DNA of 64,000 nt from an archaeon. GTDB lineage: Archaea; Aenigmatarchaeota; Aenigmatarchaeia; QMZP01; JAFGSV01. Position numbers and translations under genes: made by a program. The notes under the pieces are model-generated. The model was not told where the DNA came from and ran no database searches. It saw nothing but the letters and a program-made list of their open reading frames with translations. Numbering within the stretch: position 1 is the stretch's first letter; each line of letters starts with the position of its first letter. Shown piece by piece: positions 46,731-56,357 of this stretch. The DNA is taken from the NCBI GenBank assembly GCA_028279705.1, contig JANQNF010000012.1, positions 160,163 to 224,162 on the forward strand. The letters run 5' to 3'.

Positions 46731-47762
46731 TCAGAAATATTTGTTCGCGCTTCCGACCAAGTTCACGCAAAGCTTCACGCAGTTCTCGATGTCCTTCATG
46801 TCCGCAACTTCCACTGGTGTGTGAACGTACCTGGACGGTACGGTGAGCGCTCCAGAAGGCACGCCTTCCCTCACGGTCGGCGTTATGGAAGCGTCAGTTG
46901 CGCTTCCTTCCATGACTATGTACTGCAGCTTCACTTTCGCCTTTTTTGCAGTCTCCTTCACCCATTTCTTCACGGCCGGATCGATGACGCTTATCGCATC
47001 CTTTATGTCGAGTGTGGGCCCTGACGAGAGCTTTACCGGAGAATCCTCAGGCTTCATCCCAGGCATGTCACCTGCAATGTTAGTATCAAGCGCGAGGACG
47101 ACATCGGGGTTGACGCTGAACGTGGAACTCCTTATGCCTATGAGTCCCATCTCCTCTTTCACGGTCCCCACAAAGTACACAGTTCCCTTGAAATTCTTAA
47201 GTCTTTTTGCGGTCTCGATAAGCGTTAGGCAGCCGATCCTGTCGTCGAAGCCCTGCCCCGTCACGCGGGTGCCCATAAGCTTTTGGACTTCTCCCTGCAT
47301 GGTTATGAAGTCGCCGATGCTTATGCCAGCCTTCTTCACGTCAGCTTCACTTTTAGCTCCGATGTCTATGAACATCTCTTTTGCCTTGAGACTCTTCTTT
47401 GATTCTTCCCTGTCCTGCATATGTATGGGCTTCATGCCGATGACACCAAGGACAGGACCCTTGGATCCGTGTATCATGACCTTGGCCGTTGCCAGTATCC
47501 GGTCGTCCCAGCCGCCTATCTTGTCGAACATGACGAACCCTTCCTTGTTCACGTACTTTACGATGAGCCCTATCTTGTCCATGTGTGCTGCAAGCATTAT
47601 CTTCGGTGAACCCTTTCCCTTCCTGGCGATCACGTTTCCAACCTTGTCGACCTTCACCTCATTTGTGTATTTCTTCAGCTCTTTTACCATGATCTTCCGG
47701 ACACTTTCCTCGTAACCGCTTATGGCGTCCGCTTCAACGAGATTCTTTAGCATATCGTACAT
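46731..47762 (-). CDS. M42-family aminopeptidase
   Basis: LAAHMDKIGLIV, GQGFDDRIGCLTLIE, TVKEEMGLIGIRSS, YVHTPVEVADMKDIE. Confidence 0.93.
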   Translation of the reverse strand: MYDMLKNLVEADAISGYEESVRKIMVKELKKYTNEVKVDKVGNVIARKGKGSPKIMLAAHMDKIGLIVKYVNKEGFVMFDKIGGWDDRILATAKVMIHGSKGPVLGVIGMKPIHMQDREESKKSLKAKEMFIDIGAKSEADVKKAGISIGDFITMQGEVQKLMGTRVTGQGFDDRIGCLTLIETAKRLKNFKGTVYFVGTVKEEMGLIGIRSSTFSVNPDVVLALDTNIAGDMPGMKPEDSPVKLSSGPTLDIKDAISVIDPAVKKWVKETAKKAKVKLQYIVMEGSATDASITPTVREGVPSGALTVPSRYVHTPVEVADMKDIENCVKLCVNLVGSANKYF

Positions 47763-47787
47763 GAATCCACCTATATTCAGATTGGTT

Positions 47788-48864
47788 TTACATCCTTATT
47801 AACTTTGATTTCGTGAGGAGTTCGCACCCGTTCTTCTTCACGAGTATGGTATTCTCAAGCCTGCAGCCACCAACGTTCCTTTCATAAACACCTGGCTCTA
47901 CTGCGAGTATCATCCCGGCCTTCAGTTCTATCTCAGTGCCGCTGAGCGATGGATACTCGTGTACGTCCATCCCGACGGAGTGGCCGAGCGAATGTTTGAT
48001 CTTGAACCCCGCAGACTCCACGGCTTTCTGGTAAATGCCATGGAGGCTACTTGTTTTCACGCCTGATTTTATCTTCTTTCTTACATCTTCCCATGCAGCC
48101 ATGACAGTGTCTACTATCTGCTGTTGTCTCTCGTGAAGCTTACCGTTTGTGAAAGGTACTGTTATGTCAGTAGAATACCCGTTGTGCACTGCACCGAAAT
48201 CGACGATACCAAGGCCGTTTTCGATCGCCTCTGTAGATGCAGGCGGGCTGGGATGAACGAAGTGTGACCTGATACCGCTAGTCACTATGGTCTCAAAAGG
48301 AGGGTACTCCGAACCGGTGATCTTCAGCACCCTCTCGAGTTCGGCCGCAAGTTCACACTCTTTCATACCATCCTGAATGAAGCCTTCCATAAACTTCACA
48401 CCCTTGTTGCATATGGCTGCGCATTGACGGGCGGCATCGATTTCCTTTTGTTCTTTAACCATCCTGCACCTCTCCATCACCGTGCTTATGTCATCCAGGC
48501 TGGAAAGCTTCATCCCGGTCCTTTCCGCCATCTCGACAGTGAAAAGGTTTTTCATCACGCCTATTTTTCTGTATTTTTTGCAGTGGTCCTTGATGGACTG
48601 GTATAGCTCCAGGCCGCTTTTGCATTTGAATATGTCATCAACGTGCGCGTGCTCTTGTGCCCTATCGTAGTCGAGTTCCGTTGTTATGAGCTCCAGCTTT
48701 TCCGGGCTTACAAGCAGCGCTCCGCTGAGCATCCCTCCAAAGCCGCTGATGTATGCAATGTTAGAATCCAGCACCGGCTCGTTGTTCACAAAAAGCGCAG
48801 CATGAAGTCCCTTCTCTCCGATCTTGTCTCTCAATTCTTCTATCTTCCTGCTGCCTATGAGTCT
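47788..48864 (-). CDS. M24-family Xaa-Pro peptidase
   Basis: IVDFGAVHNGYSTDITVPF, HSLGHSVGMDVHEYPSL, ILAVEPGVYERNVGGCRLENT. Confidence 0.93.
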   Translation of the reverse strand, partial: RLIGSRKIEELRDKIGEKGLHAALFVNNEPVLDSNIAYISGFGGMLSGALLVSPEKLELITTELDYDRAQEHAHVDDIFKCKSGLELYQSIKDHCKKYRKIGVMKNLFTVEMAERTGMKLSSLDDISTVMERCRMVKEQKEIDAARQCAAICNKGVKFMEGFIQDGMKECELAAELERVLKITGSEYPPFETIVTSGIRSHFVHPSPPASTEAIENGLGIVDFGAVHNGYSTDITVPFTNGKLHERQQQIVDTVMAAWEDVRKKIKSGVKTSSLHGIYQKAVESAGFKIKHSLGHSVGMDVHEYPSLSGTEIELKAGMILAVEPGVYERNVGGCRLENTILVKKNGCELLTKSKLIRM

Positions 48865-48878
48865 CATGTTATCCCAGT

Positions 48879-50090
48879 CTACTGGAGATCTTTTTTGCAC
48901 AGTATGGCTACCGGGGAATGGATATCTTCCTTCTCCATGCCCACGAGGAATTTCGTGCCTTTGTCCATTGCCACGCCGTTTAGTTTCTGGTCAACCGTGC
49001 CATCGAATATTATCGTGTGTGGACTGTCTATTGTGCGAAGCGTGTTGACAAGCTCGCTTACCGGAACCTTGCCTAGCAGCTGGTTCTTCGAATCGAAGAT
49101 GCACGCGGCTCTCGTTCCGACAAGGTCAGAAAGCACCTTCTTGAAGTTGTCCTTCTGGGTCTTGCTTATCCTTGGAGCCCTCTTTGCCATCTTGACTTCC
49201 TTTGTCCTGCTGCTCCTGGGTGAAGACTTTTTCGAATCGAACTTGGAACTCTTTGGATAGGGTTTTGTGTCCTTCTTCTTGTAATCCGCTGTCTTCATTT
49301 TTTCCCTGAGTGCCTTGAATATCTCCTTCTTGCTCAGTTCCTCTACTTCCTTACCATCGGGCGCAAACGCCACGAAGTCTATGTCAGCGGTCTCCATCAG
49401 TCCCTTGAGATTGAGCTGTCCTCCCCTGTCGCCGTCCATGAAAGCTGTCGTTTCCTTCTCCTTGGACGCTTCCTTGACGGGATCGGGAACGCTAGCCCCT
49501 TCTATTGCTATTGTGTTCCTTATTCCATGCTTGAGCAGGTTTATGATGTCTGCCCTTCCCTCGACTATTATCATCTCGGAAGAATCCTCCATGTTGGGTC
49601 CGCACGGCAGTCCATGAAACGAAGTTATCTCATGTGACCTGACAGCTTCCTTTATCTCTTCAGATAGTCCGTCAGCATCCGGAACTCCCTCGTCCATCAT
49701 GCCCTGCAGAATCTCCTTTGCCTTGTCAACCACGTACTTTCTCTTGTCAGAACGCGTGTCCTCGACCGAAGTTACCGTTATGGTCGCATTGCACGGACCG
49801 ACCCTTTCGATCGTCTCAAGCGTTGCCGCTATGAGTGCAGTCTCTGCAGCGTCAAGAGAGCTCGGTATGATTATCTCACCTTCGCTCTCACCGCTCTTTG
49901 ATTTTACAGTGACTTCAACCCTTCCGATCCTGCCGGTTTCCTGTAGCTCCCTTAGGTTGAGATCAGAACCAAGCAGACCTTCCGTCTGACCGAACACCGC
50001 TCCTATGACGTCCGGTTTTTCAATTACTCCTTTTGCCTTTATCGTGGCCTTTACCACGTACTTTATTGACGTTGGCGCCAATTTTGCCAT
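48879..50090 (-). CDS. dnaG: Archaeal DnaG-like primase
   Basis: IKYVVKATIKAKGVIEKPDVIGAVFGQTEGLLG, MIIVEGRADIINLLKHGI, FMDGDRGG. Confidence 0.95.
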   Translation of the reverse strand: MAKLAPTSIKYVVKATIKAKGVIEKPDVIGAVFGQTEGLLGSDLNLRELQETGRIGRVEVTVKSKSGESEGEIIIPSSLDAAETALIAATLETIERVGPCNATITVTSVEDTRSDKRKYVVDKAKEILQGMMDEGVPDADGLSEEIKEAVRSHEITSFHGLPCGPNMEDSSEMIIVEGRADIINLLKHGIRNTIAIEGASVPDPVKEASKEKETTAFMDGDRGGQLNLKGLMETADIDFVAFAPDGKEVEELSKKEIFKALREKMKTADYKKKDTKPYPKSSKFDSKKSSPRSSRTKEVKMAKRAPRISKTQKDNFKKVLSDLVGTRAACIFDSKNQLLGKVPVSELVNTLRTIDSPHTIIFDGTVDQKLNGVAMDKGTKFLVGMEKEDIHSPVAILCKKDLQ

Positions 50091-50457
50091 AAATATCCCC
50101 TTCCTTAAACCCTTCAATGCAACTCTTGCCGAATTGTGCGAACCTTTTCCTCATCCTCGTATTCACTGCAATTTTATGCTTCTTCAGCAGCAGTTCCAGC
50201 TTTGCCGCAATCCGTTTACCTTCAGAATCAAAATCCGTGAGTATCACTACTTCTCTTACTTCCGGATCATTCAGTGTCGTTATAGACCTTGAAACATGAA
50301 AGGTAAATTCAGCAAGTGGCATACCGCCAAGTTGCATAATATTCTTTACACCGAGGCTTTTTAAAGACCTACTGTCTTTTGCTCCTTCGACAATGACGAG
50401 CTTGTCATCTAATTCGCTGACGCATCTTTTGAGCTTTTCACCGTCTATTCCCTTCAA
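50020..50457 (-). CDS. Toprim-domain protein
   Basis: KLVIVEGAKDSRSLKSLGV...VVILTDFDSEGKRIAAKLELLL. Confidence 0.8.
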   Translation of the reverse strand: MKGIDGEKLKRCVSELDDKLVIVEGAKDSRSLKSLGVKNIMQLGGMPLAEFTFHVSRSITTLNDPEVREVVILTDFDSEGKRIAAKLELLLKKHKIAVNTRMRKRFAQFGKSCIEGFKEGDIYGKIGANVNKVRGKGHDKGKRSN

Positions 50458-51290
50458 AACTCGACCACGTCCACTATGTCCCTTTCGGTGATTATCCCAA
50501 TAAGCTGGTGGTCCTCGACGACCGGAAGCCCGCCGACTTCCTTTGAGACCATTGTCTGTGCTGCAGCATGGATGTCAGCGTCGGGCCTTACCGTCATGAC
50601 ATCCTTTTTCATGATTTCTGTGACAGGCTGTTTCTGCTGGTCTATCTTGCCAAGCAGGCCCTTCCCGTTAAGGAATGTCAGCAGATCGCGGGACGTTACA
50701 ATACCTACGAGTATGCCATTTTTCACAACCGGAAGTCTCCGAAAGCCGCCAACAGAAAGCATTCCGGCCACGTCGGCCACTGAGTGATGGTCCTGTGCCA
50801 CCATGGGCCTTCTCACCATGACATCCGACACCTTCACGCCGGTCTTTCCCCGTATCTGCCTCACGATATCCCATTCGGAAACCACGCCCACGAGACCTTT
50901 CCTGTAAGTAACCGGGTATGCTCCCTTCCGGTGCTTTTTGAAAAAATCCATGACATCACTAAGCTTCATGTTCTTGTCTATGTGCATGACATGGGAAGAC
51001 ATGACGCTTTTCACCTTCACGTCTTCATGTTTCTTTGCCCGGTGCTTCTTCTTGCCCTTGCCTGAAAGCATGCGCAGCACGTCAGTTGAAGAGATCACGC
51101 CCCTCACGTGACCTTCCTTGTTCAGTACCGGAAGCCTCCGGTGCTGTTTGGAAAGTATGGAGATCACTTCACCAAGTTTCTGGTCCATCCTGCAGCTTAC
51201 AGGGGCCTTGGATGATATGTAAGTTACAGTTGCATCTTTCTTCACCCATTTTGATATCTTCAGAGTCTTCCCGACACCGAGTTTTAGCAT
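50454..51290 (-). CDS. CBS-domain protein (four CBS motifs)
   Basis: Repeated LPVxxxxxxxGVISSTDVLRML-type motifs. Confidence 0.9.
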   Translation of the reverse strand: MLKLGVGKTLKISKWVKKDATVTYISSKAPVSCRMDQKLGEVISILSKQHRRLPVLNKEGHVRGVISSTDVLRMLSGKGKKKHRAKKHEDVKVKSVMSSHVMHIDKNMKLSDVMDFFKKHRKGAYPVTYRKGLVGVVSEWDIVRQIRGKTGVKVSDVMVRRPMVAQDHHSVADVAGMLSVGGFRRLPVVKNGILVGIVTSRDLLTFLNGKGLLGKIDQQKQPVTEIMKKDVMTVRPDADIHAAAQTMVSKEVGGLPVVEDHQLIGIITERDIVDVVEF

Positions 51291-51358
51291 GATATATTCT
51301 TGTTTGCGGAAAATAAAAATCCGGTGCACATATTAACCAATTTCTCCAAACAATAAGC

Positions 51359-52762
51359 ATGGGCAATGCCGAAACCGTTCTCAAAAAAGTTCTGGAGAAG
51401 ATAACGCCTGATGATACCGAACGAAAGAAAACCGATGCAGCCCTCACCTCTATAAAGAAAGCCACCGAAGAGGTCATAAAACCGCTCAAGCTCGACTACA
51501 CGCTTGCCGGGTCTTTTCTCAGGGACACATGGCTTCCAGACAAGAAGGAGTTTGACATATTCATAATGTTTCCTGAGACTGTCAGCAGGGAAAAACTGGA
51601 AAAGACAGGAATTGACGTTGGGAAGAAGATAGTCAAGGCACTGAAAGGTTCCTACGAGATAGCATACGCCGAACACCCATACATACGCGCAGTCGTCGGT
51701 GAGTATGCAGTGGATTTTGTTCCCTGCTACGACATAAAGGATGCGGGAAAGATAAAATCCGCAGTTGACAGGACGCCCCACCACAACAGGTACATATTGA
51801 AGAACATCACGCCTGCGCTTTCGTCAGAAGTCAGGCTTCTCAAGCAGTTCTGTAAAAGCGTTGGTGTGTACGGATCCGACCTTCGGGTCGAAGGATTCTC
51901 AGGCTATCTTTCCGAGCTGCTCGTTGTCAGGTACAGGAGCTTTTTAAACATCGTAAGAGAGGCAAGCAATTGGGATGCGGGTAAAGTGTTCATAGATCTG
52001 AGTGGTCATCACAAGGACGAGAAACCCGACGTTCATAAGAAGTATCCCGGACAGCCCATGATAGTCATAGATCCCGTTGACAGGAACAGAAACGTCGCAG
52101 CAGCCCTTTCGCCGGGAAACTTCGAGAAGTTCAAGGAGAGCTGCAGGCTGTTTCTGAAGGCGCCTTCAGAAAAGTACTTCAGGCTTGAAAGGAAGGTAAA
52201 CGTCAAGGGACTTTCCAAAATATTCAAGGAAAGGAAGACCAAGATGATATCAGTCGTTTTCAAAAGGCCTGGCGTCGTAGACGACATCATCTTCCCTCAG
52301 ATGAGAAGGAGTACAAGGCGCATAAAGGGCATGCTTGAGGACGGCGATTTCCGCGTCATCGGAAGTGATGTTTGGTGTGACAGTGAAGAGTGCGTGATGT
52401 TCCTGGAACTTGAGGTGTGGAAGCTTCCGAAGATAAAGAAACTCACAGGCCCACCGACGTTTTCCAAAAAGCACAGCGAAGAGTTCACAAAGAAGTACAA
52501 GGGACATGGACGCATATGGGTCGAAGGCAAGAACCTTGTCACGGAAATTGACAGGAAGTTTACGGAAGCTGACGAACTCGTTGGAAAAAGCCTTAAGGTC
52601 GGCAAGAAGGCCCTGCTCGACATGGGCATCGCCTCACACGTTGCTTCTGGCATGTCCAGTGGATTCACACTGCTTTCCGACAGCAGGATCGTGAAGAAGG
52701 CTGAAGGAAGTAACGAACTTGCCTTCTCCCTGAGCAATTACTTTAAAAACAAGATACTCTAA
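51359..52762 (+). CDS. cca: Archaeal CCA-adding enzyme
   Basis: AGSFLRDTWLPDKKEFDIFIMFP and archaeal class I organisation. Confidence 0.95.
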   Translation: MGNAETVLKKVLEKITPDDTERKKTDAALTSIKKATEEVIKPLKLDYTLAGSFLRDTWLPDKKEFDIFIMFPETVSREKLEKTGIDVGKKIVKALKGSYEIAYAEHPYIRAVVGEYAVDFVPCYDIKDAGKIKSAVDRTPHHNRYILKNITPALSSEVRLLKQFCKSVGVYGSDLRVEGFSGYLSELLVVRYRSFLNIVREASNWDAGKVFIDLSGHHKDEKPDVHKKYPGQPMIVIDPVDRNRNVAAALSPGNFEKFKESCRLFLKAPSEKYFRLERKVNVKGLSKIFKERKTKMISVVFKRPGVVDDIIFPQMRRSTRRIKGMLEDGDFRVIGSDVWCDSEECVMFLELEVWKLPKIKKLTGPPTFSKKHSEEFTKKYKGHGRIWVEGKNLVTEIDRKFTEADELVGKSLKVGKKALLDMGIASHVASGMSSGFTLLSDSRIVKKAEGSNELAFSLSNYFKNKIL

Positions 52763-52790
52763 ATAAATCATTCAGATTAGAGGTGTTGAC

Positions 52791-53087
52791 ATGAAAGCTG
52801 TGTTTTTCATAGAGAAGGATAAGTACGGTGGCGCAAAGAACAAGCTTTACGCTGACGATGTTGTCTCAAAGCAGTCAATAACAGTCAGGGACAACACTGC
52901 TGTCGGCAAGGACAAAGACGGATACTACGTGCTGATAGATGGCGACGATGAAGCAGTCAAGAAGGCCGAAGAGATACTAAAAGACGTGTCAAAGAAGCTT
53001 TCGGACAAGGAAGCCGGCGAAATAGAAAAGGCAATCGAGAGCCAGGAATCGAGCGCTGCTGACGGATTCGGCGCGATTTTCGGCTGA
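52791..53087 (+). CDS. Small hypothetical protein
   Basis: 98-aa ORF with start context and own intergenic spacer. Confidence 0.6.
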   Translation: MKAVFFIEKDKYGGAKNKLYADDVVSKQSITVRDNTAVGKDKDGYYVLIDGDDEAVKKAEEILKDVSKKLSDKEAGEIEKAIESQESSAADGFGAIFG

Positions 53088-53128
53088 GTTTTCCCCTGAT
53101 TTATTAGCTTTTGCCGGGAATTATTAAC

Positions 53129-54523
53129 ATGGTCCTCTGCAGAACAGATTTTACTGCGATTCTTGGCAATTTCTTCTGGACCATGAGGTACATGGGGCTC
53201 ATTTTCTTCGCTCCAGTCATAGCCTCCCTTTTGACCCTGGAATTCTCTTTCGCTTCGGGTTTTGCTTCCATAGGACTCATGGTAGTACTGACTTCCCATT
53301 TCATGAGGAGCAGGATGAAGACGACTACCGGGGGGACACTCAGGCATGCGATGATGACCGTTGTGCTCGTCTGGGTAGTGATGAGCATACTTGGCGCTAT
53401 ACCATTCGTTCTCTACATGAACCTTCCATGGATAGATGCTCTATTCGAATCAGTTTCAGCCTGGACGACCACGGGTTTCACTGTCATAGCCGATGTCGAG
53501 AGCGCACCGATGACTATGCTGCTATGGAGGTCCCTGATGCAGTGGCTGGGTGGCATAGGGCTCGTCGTGGCCGTTCTGACCGGAATGCTCAGCATGGGCG
53601 GCTCGCTTTATATAGCCGAGGCAAGGGAAGAGCGCCTCAGGCCCAACATAATGAACACTGCAAAGAGCCTGTGGTGGATATATCTTTCGTACACGGTCCT
53701 CGGTGTGGTGCTCCTGATGATAGCAGGAATGCCATTTTTCGATTCAGTGAACCATTCCATGACATCTCTTGCAACCGGCGGCATGAGCGTGAAGAACGGG
53801 AGTATAGGAGCTTATGATAACGTTTTCATAGAGATCGTGGTAATGTTTCTCATGATGCTTGGGGGCATCAGCTTCCTTTCCCATTATAGGCTGTTGAGAG
53901 GTGAAAGGAGTAAATTCATAAGGGACAGCCAGCTGAAAGGTATGATCATAGTTCTTGTTTTATCATGCCTTCTGGTATCTCCCTGGCTGGATCTGAGGTA
54001 TTCAGCGTTTCATTCAATATCCGCGATAACATCGACGGGATTCGGTACGCAGGAAATTGCAGGCTGGAACGCGCTCCCCGTCTTTGTCATAATGATCATC
54101 ATGCTCATCGGAGGGTCCTCGGGCTCCACCGCAAGCGGCATCAAGATCTTCAGGATAGGTGTCATGCTGAAGTCGTTCTACTGGAACCTGAGGAAGATTT
54201 CGACACCACATATAGTCCTGATCAAGAAGTTCGGGATGCAGAAGTTTAGCGACGATGCTATAAAATCCATATTGATATTCATAATGTTGTACCTGATTTT
54301 CATAGCAGCCGGAATCGGGGTTCTGGTCTCCCAGGGATACCCCCTCGAAGAAAGCATGTTTGACGTGGTTTCAGCACAGGGCAACATGGGATTGAGTGTG
54401 GGGCTTGCCAATATCGACATGACATTTATAGGAAAACTAATGTTAATTATTAACATGCTCGCGGGACGCCTTGAGATATGGTCCGTCCTTGTTTTCGTGA
54501 GCGCGTTGCTGACGAGGAGATAA
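53129..54523 (+). CDS. trkH: TrkH-family potassium transporter
   Basis: SVSAWTTTGFTVI, SLATGGMSV, SAITSTGFGTQEI filter-like repeats; followed by TrkA. Confidence 0.92.
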   Translation: MVLCRTDFTAILGNFFWTMRYMGLIFFAPVIASLLTLEFSFASGFASIGLMVVLTSHFMRSRMKTTTGGTLRHAMMTVVLVWVVMSILGAIPFVLYMNLPWIDALFESVSAWTTTGFTVIADVESAPMTMLLWRSLMQWLGGIGLVVAVLTGMLSMGGSLYIAEAREERLRPNIMNTAKSLWWIYLSYTVLGVVLLMIAGMPFFDSVNHSMTSLATGGMSVKNGSIGAYDNVFIEIVVMFLMMLGGISFLSHYRLLRGERSKFIRDSQLKGMIIVLVLSCLLVSPWLDLRYSAFHSISAITSTGFGTQEIAGWNALPVFVIMIIMLIGGSSGSTASGIKIFRIGVMLKSFYWNLRKISTPHIVLIKKFGMQKFSDDAIKSILIFIMLYLIFIAAGIGVLVSQGYPLEESMFDVVSAQGNMGLSVGLANIDMTFIGKLMLIINMLAGRLEIWSVLVFVSALLTRR

Positions 54524-54524
54524 A

Positions 54525-55175
54525 ATGTATGTTATAGTGTGCGGCGGCGGGAAGATGGTCAACAGCCTCGTTGAGGATCTGGCTGCTGAGAAGCATGACG
54601 TCGTCATCGTAGAGAAAGATCATGATACCGCAGAAAAGCTCGCCGAGGAGCTCAACGCGACTGTCAGAGAAGGCAACGCCACTGATCCTAAGATAATGCA
54701 CGAAGCGGGTCTTGAGAAGGCCGACGTGGTGGTTGCCGTTACCCCAAACGAGAGCGAGAACCTTCTAATATGCCTCACTGCGAAGAAAAGGAAATCCTGC
54801 AAGACCGCAGCAAGGATAGAGAGGGCGGAGTCCGAGGAAGTGTTCAAGAACATGGGTATAGACACGGTAATTTATCCCGAGAAGGCCGCGGCCCACTACC
54901 TTGAGGAGCTAATAACAAAGCCCGAGGTCGTCGACTTGGCCTTCATAGACAGGGGGGAGGCAGCCATACTCGAGTTCAAGATAGATAAGAAGTCAGGTGT
55001 CGTCGGAAAGCAGATAAAGAATCTTGAATACCCAAAAGGTTCCATGATAATAGCAGTCTATGAGAAAGACAGGCTGGTTATACCAACACCCGACTTCCGG
55101 ATAAAGAAGGGTGACAATGTCTTAGTCATCGCAAGAAACGACGTCATAAAAAAGGTCACAGGAATCTTCAACTGA
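54525..55175 (+). CDS. trkA: TrkA potassium uptake regulator
   Basis: MYVIVCGGGKMVNSLVEDLAAEKHDVVIVEKD NAD-binding; C-terminal TrkA-C. Confidence 0.95.
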   Translation: MYVIVCGGGKMVNSLVEDLAAEKHDVVIVEKDHDTAEKLAEELNATVREGNATDPKIMHEAGLEKADVVVAVTPNESENLLICLTAKKRKSCKTAARIERAESEEVFKNMGIDTVIYPEKAAAHYLEELITKPEVVDLAFIDRGEAAILEFKIDKKSGVVGKQIKNLEYPKGSMIIAVYEKDRLVIPTPDFRIKKGDNVLVIARNDVIKKVTGIFN

Positions 55176-55222
55176 CCGGAACTTAACTTTATTAATAATA
55201 TGCAGTTATAATACACTAACGT

Positions 55223-55296
55223 GCGTCGGTAGTTTAGTCTGGCCATGACACGGCGTTGCCAACGCTGTAACCCGGGTTCAAATCCCGGCCGACGCA
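55223..55296 (+). tRNA. tRNA-Gly(GCC)
   Basis: Acceptor GCGTCGG/CCGACGC, anticodon loop TTGCCAA, T-arm CCGGG-TTCAAAT-CCCGG, no intron. Confidence 0.95.
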
Positions 55297-55298
55297 TT
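55278..55298 (+). repeat. attL-like direct repeat (tRNA-Gly 3' end)
   Basis: TCAAATCCCGGCCGACGCATT, identical to 56330..56350. Confidence 0.95.
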
Positions 55299-55319
55299 TA
55301 GTTCTTATTTATGAGAAAC

Positions 55320-55364
55320 GATACATTTATATATAATATGGAACAAAAATGTATCATATGATAC
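55320..55364 (+). promoter_or_regulatory. Cassette promoter/operator: GATACATTT...AAATGTATC inverted repeat around TATA and overlapping palindrome GTATCATATGATAC
   Basis: 9-bp perfect inverted repeat and 14-bp perfect palindrome. Confidence 0.65.
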
Positions 55365-55903
55365 AAAATTATAGTATATGGAAGGTGTTGAGGGTATTCT
55401 TCGACGACCCCCAGTCAGCCGAGGGCTTCACCATAAGATGGATATCAAAGGCAATAGGGCTCGCTGCAACCTCAGTAAAAATACATCTGGATGAACTCTC
55501 AAGGGAGGACAAGGAGGGATTTCCCCTTGTAGTAAGAACCGAGGGGAGGAGTTATCCTGTATACAGGGCGAAAAGGGAGAGTGAACTCTTCAGGTTCTAT
55601 AAGAAAATGGACGTGATTTTCAGGCTCGAGGAGACAGGTTTAATAGAGTTCCTGGAACGTGAGCTTTCGCCTGATGCTATAGTTTTGTTCGGGTCCGCTT
55701 CAAGAGGCGATGACATTTCAGGAAGCGACATAGACCTCTATGTGCAATGCAATGAAAAGAGGATGTATCTCGATAAATATGAAGATGTACTCAAAAGGAA
55801 GATAGAACTTCATTTCAGCGACAGCTTCAAGAAACTCCCAAAGGAACTGGGGAATAACATAATAAACGGTACGGTCTTGAGCGGATACCTCAAGGTGTCA
55901 TGA
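55358..55903 (+). CDS. wHTH plus MNT-type nucleotidyltransferase (putative antitoxin)
   Basis: IVLFGSASRGDDISGSDIDLYVQ nucleotidyltransferase motif; N-terminal winged helix. Confidence 0.85.
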   Translation: MIQNYSIWKVLRVFFDDPQSAEGFTIRWISKAIGLAATSVKIHLDELSREDKEGFPLVVRTEGRSYPVYRAKRESELFRFYKKMDVIFRLEETGLIEFLERELSPDAIVLFGSASRGDDISGSDIDLYVQCNEKRMYLDKYEDVLKRKIELHFSDSFKKLPKELGNNIINGTVLSGYLKVS

Positions 55904-56328
55904 TGGAAAATTTCATTAAAGTTACTCCGGACAGGGAAATGGCAAAGAATCTTCTGGAAACAGTGGACATAAGGCTGGATGCGATAGAACTTCTCACGAA
56001 AACCGATGCAGCGAAGTTCGCTTCAAAGATAACAGAAGAGTATTACGAGGCGATGCTAGAGATAGTGAATGCAATACTGTCAATAGACGGATACCGGACA
56101 AGAACCGACATTGCGGGAGCTCACATTTCAAGCATAAGCTATATGCGAAGATACCCTGAAATAAGCGAGCGTGACATACACCTCCTGGATGACATGAGAA
56201 AAAAGAGGTCAGGCGTCAAATACTACGGCCGTCACGTAAACTACGGTTTCATAAAAAGGAATGAGAATGATCTGAAATCACTGATAAGAAAGCTGAGGTT
56301 AATCGCTGAGAAAAGACTTGATGTATAA
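55900..56328 (+). CDS. HEPN-like domain protein (putative toxin)
   Basis: Helical; MRKKRSGVKYYGRHV resembles the C-terminal HEPN signature; ATGA-type overlap with upstream MNT gene. Confidence 0.7.
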   Translation: MMENFIKVTPDREMAKNLLETVDIRLDAIELLTKTDAAKFASKITEEYYEAMLEIVNAILSIDGYRTRTDIAGAHISSISYMRRYPEISERDIHLLDDMRKKRSGVKYYGRHVNYGFIKRNENDLKSLIRKLRLIAEKRLDV

Positions 56329-56329
56329 A

Positions 56330-56350
56330 TCAAATCCCGGCCGACGCATT
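56330..56350 (+). repeat. attR-like direct repeat (tRNA-Gly 3' end copy)
   Basis: TCAAATCCCGGCCGACGCATT. Confidence 0.95.
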
Positions 56351-56357
56351 CATTTTT

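Larger units (their letters stand above)
55299..56350 (+). mobile_element. 1052-bp tRNA-Gly-associated cassette carrying wHTH-nucleotidyltransferase and HEPN-like genes, no integrase
   Basis: Flanked by a perfect 21-bp duplication of the tRNA 3' end; both genes fit tightly between the repeats. Confidence 0.8.

Noticed and set aside
46843-47715. 290-aa plus-strand ORF
   Set aside because: Antisense shadow of the M42 aminopeptidase gene.
55349-55357. ATG at 55349 as start of the wHTH-MNT gene
   Set aside because: Lies inside the inverted-repeat operator and too close to the TATA box; ATG at 55358 is the better placed start.
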